In this document: one piece after another, positions 30,523 through 35,682 of the stretch
How the letters are laid out: every line of letters begins with the position of its first letter
Position numbering within the stretch: position 1 is the stretch's first letter
The notes under the pieces: model-generated
The model's input: only the letters and a program-made list of their open reading frames with translations
Told to the model about the DNA's origin: nothing
Database searches by the model: none
Assembly (NCBI GenBank): GCA_021802505.1
Contig: JAJZXE010000001.1
Coordinates: forward strand, 1 to 35,682
DNA from: Nanobdellota archaeon
Lineage (GTDB): Archaea; Nanobdellota; Nanobdellia; Parvarchaeales; Parvarchaeaceae
Reading direction: 5' to 3'
Length of the DNA: 35,682 nt
Translations under genes and position numbers: made by a program

Positions 30523-31743
30523 ATGCCGAACGTAACGTTTTATTTCGAGGTTCACCAGCCTTACAGGCTGAAAAGAGTATACTCTTTCATAGAGGGCAAA
30601 GAGTTCATAGACATCGATAAAAACAGAGAAATATTCAACAAGGTGGCGGATAAATGCTACATACCCATGACTAAGCTTTTGATTGATTTAGTCAAGGAGT
30701 ATCCGGAATTTAAGGTGAATTTTTCTCTGACAGGGGTTTTTCTAGAGCAGGCGGAGATGTTCAGGCCGGAGGTTATACCGTTATTCCAGGAATTATTTGA
30801 TACAGGAAACATGGAACTGCTCGATGAGACCTACTATCACTCACTGTCTTATCTTATAGACAAAAAGGAGTTCATAGACCAGGTAAAGCAGCATAAATCC
30901 CTGATGTATCACTATTTCAAATTTCATCCGAAGGTTTTCAGGAATACCGAAGCACTTTATTCAAATGAGATAGCGGATACAGTGTCAAAGTTGGGTTACA
31001 CCGGTATAATAGCTGAGGGATGGGACAGGGTTTTGGGGTGGCGTTCGCCAAATTATGTTTATACAGATCCGGAGGATAAAATAAAGGTCCTTTTGAGAAA
31101 TTACAAGTTAAGCGATGATATTGCATTTCGTTTTTCTACTCCGACATGGAACGAGTTTCCGTTGACCGCCGACAAGTATTCAAATTGGATAGCAAACAAC
31201 GAAGGAACAACGGTAAATCTTTTCATGGACTATGAAACGTTTGGTGAGCACCAGTGGAAGGAAACGGGAATATTCGACTTTGTGAGGGATCTGCCGGGCA
31301 AGCTTATACACAAAGGGGTAGGATTCAACAAGGTTTCCGAGGCATTAAAACCAAAGGCAGTCGGCATGGTTGACGTCCCGTATTATCTTTCATGGGCGGA
31401 TATGGACAGGGATCTTTCGGCATGGCTCGGCAACCAGATGCAGGACGCTGCATTTAAAAAACTTAAATCCATGCAAAATGAAGTGATGTCGACTGAAAAC
31501 GACGAACTTATAAAAAGGTGGAGGGTTCTCCAGACTTCGGATAATTTCTATTATATGTGCACAAAATGGTTTTCCGACGGGGACATCCATAAATACTTCA
31601 ATGCCTACTCTTCTCCGTACATAGCTTATCTGAATTATATGAACATAATATCGCAGCTGGATGCAACGGTTAAATCTTTCTTAAGGCTGCGTCATAAGCC
31701 TGCAGATAAACAGGAAGGAACTTTTCCCAGCCAAACTGACTAG
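30523..31743 (+). CDS. GH57 alpha-amylase/glucanotransferase-type glycoside hydrolase
   Basis: 406 residues. The GH57 motifs are clear: HQP at 11-13, the nucleophile E143 in FRNTEALYSNE, and the acid/base D236 in FMDYETFGEHQW. EGWDRVLGW (165-173) is motif 3-like in the same barrel. These retaining enzymes hydrolyse or transfer alpha-glucans. No signal peptide, so it acts on internal glycogen-like polymer. The adjacent convergent gene is glycogen synthase, which makes a storage-polysaccharide role likely. The C-terminus overlaps that gene by 74 bp. TATA-like CATTTAAACA sits about 27 bp upstream. Confidence 0.94.
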   Translation: MPNVTFYFEVHQPYRLKRVYSFIEGKEFIDIDKNREIFNKVADKCYIPMTKLLIDLVKEYPEFKVNFSLTGVFLEQAEMFRPEVIPLFQELFDTGNMELLDETYYHSLSYLIDKKEFIDQVKQHKSLMYHYFKFHPKVFRNTEALYSNEIADTVSKLGYTGIIAEGWDRVLGWRSPNYVYTDPEDKIKVLLRNYKLSDDIAFRFSTPTWNEFPLTADKYSNWIANNEGTTVNLFMDYETFGEHQWKETGIFDFVRDLPGKLIHKGVGFNKVSEALKPKAVGMVDVPYYLSWADMDRDLSAWLGNQMQDAAFKKLKSMQNEVMSTENDELIKRWRVLQTSDNFYYMCTKWFSDGDIHKYFNAYSSPYIAYLNYMNIISQLDATVKSFLRLRHKPADKQEGTFPSQTD

Positions 31744-33439
31744 CGAGTTCGTTTGCGGAGATTTTCAGTTTTAGCAGGTCATCTTCATTCATCAGGGCTA
31801 TCTTCATCATGTCTTTTGCTATCTGCACAGTGCAGTCATCTCTCTTTTTGCCGAGCATTCTCTCCACAAAAACACCCTTGTATCCGTCCTTATAATCATT
31901 TAACAGATACTGTCCGAACCCGCTGTAATCCGACGTGAACGATATGGACATGTATGCGGCGGCTTCCAGCGGGGTATAACCGAACGGCTCATATTTTGAC
32001 AGGAAAAAGCCCGCGGTCGAAAGCGCCAGCATCTCGTAATAAGTCAGGTTTAAAAGCTCGTCTCCGACAGCCAGGTATTTCGGGTAAAATACGACCTTTA
32101 CGTGGTTTTGGGCCGAGTTCTCCAGGCCGTTTTCATGCAGCTTGTTTAATATTGCATCGTTGTATTCGGGATAAGACAACATAAACGGTGTAAGCGGCGG
32201 GTTCGTGGGCTTTGGTCTCCTTAGCTGCTTTAATAGTCTCTTGGAGTCATTTATCATTTTGCTGTATGCCCTGTCTGTATTCTGTTCTTCCATTTCTACG
32301 GAAGAAGAAACGACCGAATCGAAATTTTTAAGGTCCTCGTCCAGAGCGGATTTTATGCTCATGTAGGTAAGATAGTTTGCCACTACATCGTTTCTTACTC
32401 CCACCGTGCCTGACGGAACCGCTATCAGTGCTATGACGTAATTGTCATCCGCCAGCATCTTGTCGAGTTTTCCCAGAGCATCTATGAATACATCGTATCC
32501 CTTGTCATAAAATTCATACCGTCCGCTCGTTACAAAAACCCTCAGATTATTCGGGTTAAGGTCGTAATATGGCAGGAAGTAGGCGTTCAGGAAATTATTG
32601 AGTTTCTTCTTTGCGTTTACCCTCATAGCGCTTAATTCGTCGGTTGCCGGCAGATTATCCGTGTCTATCCCGTTTATTGTCACAAAATCGACTTTCTTCC
32701 CGAGTATGACTTCCGCTTCCTTTGCCACTACTCTGCTTACTGCCGTGAATATCGTTGCATTAAACGCCCCGGCTTTTTCCGTAAAATGTTTTGCCGCTAT
32801 CCCGTATTTATACGGCATATCCGTGGTTATGCCAGTGTTTGAAATAACATAGGTGTTTGTGTTGCCGCCGGAATATGAGATCGCTCTGCCTAAGACAGTT
32901 GCATGTATGGTGAAGACCGTGGGTATTTTAACTTTTTTGTATTTAAGGTACAGCACCGCGCCGGCGGAGAGCCATTCGTGCGCCTGCACAACTATGCTGC
33001 TTTTTATGGTCTTGCTGAGCGCTTCTATCACTGCCCCCGCCGCGTATGACCATGCCAGCGGCTCATTGTAATCGTCGGGAGAATTAAGGGAATCTATCTT
33101 AAAATTGTCCCAGAAATCCTTTTTTACCTCGTTCACGTGCTTATTTTCGAATTCCTTTGCGTCTATCAAAAGTATGTTTACGTCGTTTGCCGACGACCAT
33201 TTTCCAAAGTATACCTTTATGCCATCCAGTTTTATGTCGCTCATTGCATCCTTTATGAACTGCGGTGGAGGGCTTTCCAGGAATTCAACGGCCGCCTGAT
33301 TCGGGTTGTAAAACCCTACCGCTAGGTAATTATCACCAAACTGTTTTTTCATGTACGAGGATTTGGATGTCAGAACCGTCCATATGCCTCCGACCTTGTT
33401 GCCGGCTTCAAACGAAACCTCTATAAGAAATCTGTCCAT
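31670..33439 (-). CDS. Glycogen synthase, GT3 (eukaryote-like) family
   Basis: 589 residues. GT3 landmarks: EVSFEAGNKVGGIWTVL at the N-terminus (sugar-nucleotide glycine loop), AHEWLSAGAVLY, TIHATVLGRAIS, an RYEFYDKGYDVFIDAL segment, and a C-terminal KYEPFGYTPLEAAAY holding the E-x7-E pair. GT3 enzymes elongate alpha-1,4-glucan from UDP-glucose, unlike the bacterial/plant GT5 synthases. Insertions around 370-420 (EMEEQNTDRAYSKM) are also GT3-like. The N-terminus fits the only long frame. It is convergent with GH57 and shares 74 bp of coding DNA with it. Confidence 0.93.
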   Translation of the reverse strand: MDRFLIEVSFEAGNKVGGIWTVLTSKSSYMKKQFGDNYLAVGFYNPNQAAVEFLESPPPQFIKDAMSDIKLDGIKVYFGKWSSANDVNILLIDAKEFENKHVNEVKKDFWDNFKIDSLNSPDDYNEPLAWSYAAGAVIEALSKTIKSSIVVQAHEWLSAGAVLYLKYKKVKIPTVFTIHATVLGRAISYSGGNTNTYVISNTGITTDMPYKYGIAAKHFTEKAGAFNATIFTAVSRVVAKEAEVILGKKVDFVTINGIDTDNLPATDELSAMRVNAKKKLNNFLNAYFLPYYDLNPNNLRVFVTSGRYEFYDKGYDVFIDALGKLDKMLADDNYVIALIAVPSGTVGVRNDVVANYLTYMSIKSALDEDLKNFDSVVSSSVEMEEQNTDRAYSKMINDSKRLLKQLRRPKPTNPPLTPFMLSYPEYNDAILNKLHENGLENSAQNHVKVVFYPKYLAVGDELLNLTYYEMLALSTAGFFLSKYEPFGYTPLEAAAYMSISFTSDYSGFGQYLLNDYKDGYKGVFVERMLGKKRDDCTVQIAKDMMKIALMNEDDLLKLKISANELASQFGWEKFLPVYLQAYDAALRKI

Positions 33440-33516
33440 TGTTTTATAACTACATATGCGAATAAAAAACTATCAAATAAGAAAGCTTTAATTATACCGT
33501 ATGTAATATACTAAAA

Positions 33517-34437
33517 ATGGTAGAAAAAGTCATTATAATAGGCTCAGGCCCGGCGGGTTATACTGCCGCAATATACGCGGTAAGGGATGGTCTTGATCCG
33601 CTGCTTATGAGGGGTTTTGAGGTCGGCGGGCAGCTGATGCTTACCTCACAGGTCGAGAATTTTCCGGGGTTTAAATCCATTCTCGGTCCGGATTTAATGG
33701 ATAAGCTGGCGGAACAGGTCTCTTCCCTTAAATGCAGGGTAATAGACGATAATGTCTCAAAAGTAGATTTGGGTTCATATCCTTACAGGGTTTACGTTAA
33801 CGACAAGGAGTATGAAGCTTATTCAATAATCATAGCGACCGGTGCTTCCGCGAGATGGTTAGGCTTAGAAAACGAAAAAAGACTCGTAGGAAAAGGCGTT
33901 TCCGGCTGCGCTATTTGCGACGGGGCTTTCTTTAAAAATAAAAGTGTCGTAGTCGTCGGAGGCGGAGACAGTGCGATGGAAGATGCGAGCTATCTCGCCA
34001 CCCTTACCGATTCCGTTACCTTAATCCACAGGAAGCACGAGTTCAGGGCGAGTAAGATAATGCAGGACAGGGTGCTTTCAAACAAGAAAATAAATATAAT
34101 CTGGGACAGCGAGGTCATTGACGTGCTTGGAAAGGAGCATGTCGAGGGCGTGAAGATAAAGAACGTAAAGACTGGAGAGGAAAAAGAGATAAAAACGGAC
34201 GGATTCTTCCTTGCGATAGGCCACAATCCTAATACTGAGATATTCAAAGGACAGATAGCGATGGATGAAAACGGTTATATACAGACCAGCGAATTTACAA
34301 AGACCAGTAAGGAAGGGGTATTCGCCGCCGGGGACGTGCAGGATAAACGCTACAAGCAGGCGGTGATCGCAGCCGGATGGGGAAGCATGTGTGCGATAGA
34401 CGCGAGGAAATTTCTGGAAGAAAAGAAATTAAACTGA
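33517..34437 (+). CDS. trxB: Thioredoxin reductase (TrxB)
   Basis: 306 residues. FAD site GSGPAGY (9-15), redox pair C131-A-I-C134 in CAICDGAFF, NAD(P)H-binding VVVVGGGDSAMEDA (143 onward), ATGA at 107-110, and the C-terminal FAAGDVQDK of FAD binding. Electrons pass from NAD(P)H through FAD to thioredoxin. This is a cytosolic enzyme; no thioredoxin gene is next to it. It may supply reducing power indirectly to exported disulfide proteins. TATA-like TTAATTATAC precedes the start, and its stop overlaps the convergent galT stop by nine bases. Confidence 0.95.
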   Translation: MVEKVIIIGSGPAGYTAAIYAVRDGLDPLLMRGFEVGGQLMLTSQVENFPGFKSILGPDLMDKLAEQVSSLKCRVIDDNVSKVDLGSYPYRVYVNDKEYEAYSIIIATGASARWLGLENEKRLVGKGVSGCAICDGAFFKNKSVVVVGGGDSAMEDASYLATLTDSVTLIHRKHEFRASKIMQDRVLSNKKINIIWDSEVIDVLGKEHVEGVKIKNVKTGEEKEIKTDGFFLAIGHNPNTEIFKGQIAMDENGYIQTSEFTKTSKEGVFAAGDVQDKRYKQAVIAAGWGSMCAIDARKFLEEKKLN

Positions 34438-35400
34438 GAGTTTAGTCTCTCTGAATTTTTTTGCGTATTCCTCGGGAACAGTCGTGTTTACAAATACACT
34501 CTGCCCCAGCTCTATTCCCGCAAGATTGGAAAGCCGCGGGTATATCTCTATGTGCATGTGATACTCCTCCTCTGTTTTGCTTTCGTGTATGACAAAATTA
34601 TAAGACTGGCGGCCGAACATTTTTACATTCGTTCTTATTATGGTTTTAAGGCCTTCGACAAGGTCCTCTTTTTCCTGTTCGTTTAACTCCATTAAGTAGT
34701 TTACGTGTCTTTTCGGCAGTATCATCGATTCGCCGGCAAATCTCGAGCCGTAGGGGGCTATCGCGGCTACACTGTCCGTTTCGAAAAGAATCCTTTCGCT
34801 CTCCTTTTTTACCGCGTCTTCATAGAGGCATGTATTGTTTTCCTTCCTGTAATCTCTCATTTTCTGCAGTTCGAGCTCTTGTATCCCAAGCGTTTCCGGC
34901 CAGGCGATTATCTGCGTGTGTGAGTGTCCGATGCTTGCGCCGCCGCTGGCACCGTAGTTTTTGAATACCATGACATGTTTTATGTAATTTCGCGAGTAAA
35001 GATCCTCTTCTCTTTCTATCAGCGTATTGATCCATTCCAGCGATTTTTTTATATCCATGTCCTCGAATTTTTCAAAGTGATCCGGCGTTTCTATCAGAAC
35101 TTCGTTGTAACCATACCCCGAAATATAACTAAAGAATCCTTTTCCGTATTCAAGGGGAGTAGAGCCGTTCAGTTCGGGAAACTTGTTTCTTATGACCATT
35201 GACGTCCACGGTTCGTTTACATGCATTATCTCCAGATTCTTCCTGTCGACCGTGTCTCTCTCGAACGGGCAGTCTTTGAGGTTCTTTGCGCCCTCGTCCT
35301 CCATTTCGAGTTCCACCGGTCGGTGCTCCCTTCCGGGGACGATTACGGAGTAATATCCCGTTCTGTAATCGGTTCTTATCTCGCTTTCCAGTTCGTCCAT
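34429..35400 (-). CDS. galT: Galactose-1-phosphate uridylyltransferase (GalT)
   Basis: 323 residues. The active-site motif GASIGHSHTQ (154-163) has the catalytic H161 in H-x-H-x-Q form. A zinc/iron-site cysteine region CPFERD near 44 and a C-terminal HIEIYPR match the two HIT halves. It would exchange UMP between UDP-glucose and galactose 1-phosphate; some archaeal members act on other sugar 1-phosphates. UDP-glucose also feeds the GT3 glycogen synthase nearby. TATA-like CTTTAAATCT on the minus strand is about 26 bp upstream, so leaderless. Confidence 0.93.
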   Translation of the reverse strand: MDELESEIRTDYRTGYYSVIVPGREHRPVELEMEDEGAKNLKDCPFERDTVDRKNLEIMHVNEPWTSMVIRNKFPELNGSTPLEYGKGFFSYISGYGYNEVLIETPDHFEKFEDMDIKKSLEWINTLIEREEDLYSRNYIKHVMVFKNYGASGGASIGHSHTQIIAWPETLGIQELELQKMRDYRKENNTCLYEDAVKKESERILFETDSVAAIAPYGSRFAGESMILPKRHVNYLMELNEQEKEDLVEGLKTIIRTNVKMFGRQSYNFVIHESKTEEEYHMHIEIYPRLSNLAGIELGQSVFVNTTVPEEYAKKFRETKLSV

Positions 35401-35483
35401 TTTACTGTGAACAAGTTTTTAGATTTAAAGTTTTAAGGGGGGCTTTTTCGTTGTCTGCATTTATTTTATTCAAATCAAGGGGA

Positions 35484-35569
35484 GAAAACTTTAAATATAA
35501 CATTAATCTCTATTACACATATCCGTGCTGTATTGCATCGGATATATTGTAAAATTATTATAAGGAGGT
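35484..35569 (+). promoter_or_regulatory. Thermosome promoter, leader hairpin and Shine-Dalgarno
   Basis: A purine-rich BRE and TATA box (AAAACTTTAAATATAA, 35485-35500) predict a start near 35520. The leader of about 56 bases then opens with a hairpin: ATATCCGTGC (35519-35528) pairs with GCA-T-CGGATAT (35535-35545), ten pairs with one bulged T and a six-base loop. GGAGGT at 35564-35569 precedes the ATG by six bases. A leader this long is unusual in this window. Confidence 0.6.
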
Positions 35570-35575
35570 ACAAAT

Positions 35576-35682
35576 ATGGCAGAAGGAATTCAACCGATTT
35601 TCATCTTACCCGAAGGATACAACAGAACGAGCGGAAAAGATGCGCAGAGGAACAATATAGCGGCTGCAAAGGCCGTTGCTAA
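35576..35682 (+). CDS. Thermosome (group II chaperonin) subunit, 5' end only
   Basis: 35 codons visible before the window ends. [20 protein letters not shown] and [10 protein letters not shown] match the start of archaeal thermosome subunits, including the conserved D-A-Q-x-x-N. The complete protein would be about 540 residues and form a double-ring ATP-driven folding machine. It has a strong Shine-Dalgarno and a leader hairpin, unlike most genes here, consistent with a highly and conditionally expressed chaperone. Confidence 0.92.
   Translation, partial: MAEGIQPIFILPEGYNRTSGKDAQRNNIAAAKAVA

Noticed and set aside
1-35682. CRISPR array or insertion sequence
   Set aside because: No regularly spaced repeats and no transposase or terminal inverted repeats were found; the only element trace is the tRNA-Glu scar.

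Overview
The window is archaeal chromosome. It carries TFB, a GINS51-type replication factor, a Hef/FANCM-type helicase, Trm1, ribosomal proteins eL33 and eL15, SecD/SecF, a thermosome start, and many exported proteins with class III (archaeal prepilin) signal sequences. Most genes have a TATA-like box about 25-30 bp before the start codon, implying leaderless mRNAs, and many neighbours touch or overlap by a few bases. Very compact genes, a shortened eL15, a bacterial-type CoaD and many pilin-like proteins suggest a small-genome DPANN archaeon, perhaps Micrarchaeota-like. That placement is inference; no taxonomic marker was compared.

Layout. 1-1652 (minus): GT4 glycosyltransferase and a sugar-phosphate nucleotidyltransferase with an N-terminal ribbon-helix-helix domain. 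1689-5028 (plus): a pilin-like protein, a small acidic protein, TFB and Trm1. 5021-6359 (minus): eL33 behind a nucleotidyltransferase-HEPN protein. 6497-8911 (plus): an unrecognised 588-residue protein followed by four tiny single-span membrane proteins. 8944-11046 (plus): GINS51 and a Hef-like helicase. 11043-14595 (minus): five membrane-anchored proteins, three with 10-24 cysteines. 14640-16545 (minus): eL15, a pilin, tRNA-Thr, a zinc ribbon and a MinD/ParA ATPase. 16578-17102 (plus): a TtuA/Ncs6-like protein without its PP-loop. 17095-22038 (minus): secF-secD, a HIT/GalT-like protein, an anchored protein, an anchored thioredoxin-like protein and a winged-helix protein. 22105-24750: an unknown protein and three prepilins, two of them tandem paralogues. 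24780-27946: CoaD, an RMD1/DUF155 protein, a HAD phosphatase and an HD hydrolase. 28224-30522: M20 peptidase, two candidate structured RNAs, tRNA-Glu and the scar of an integration at that tRNA. 30523-35682: GH57 hydrolase, GT3 glycogen synthase, thioredoxin reductase, GalT and the thermosome start.

How the parts may fit. One theme is the cell surface: about nine prepilin-like proteins, a SecDF operon containing an exported thioredoxin-like protein, and a disulfide-rich exported operon, with no pilus ATPase or prepilin peptidase in the window. A second is storage polysaccharide and sugar nucleotides (GT3, GH57, GalT, nucleotidyltransferase, GT4). The best candidates for something undescribed are the 588-residue protein with four micro-membrane proteins, the cysteine-rich operon that faces it across GINS-Hef, and the two RNAs whose predicted promoters, helices and U-runs line up.
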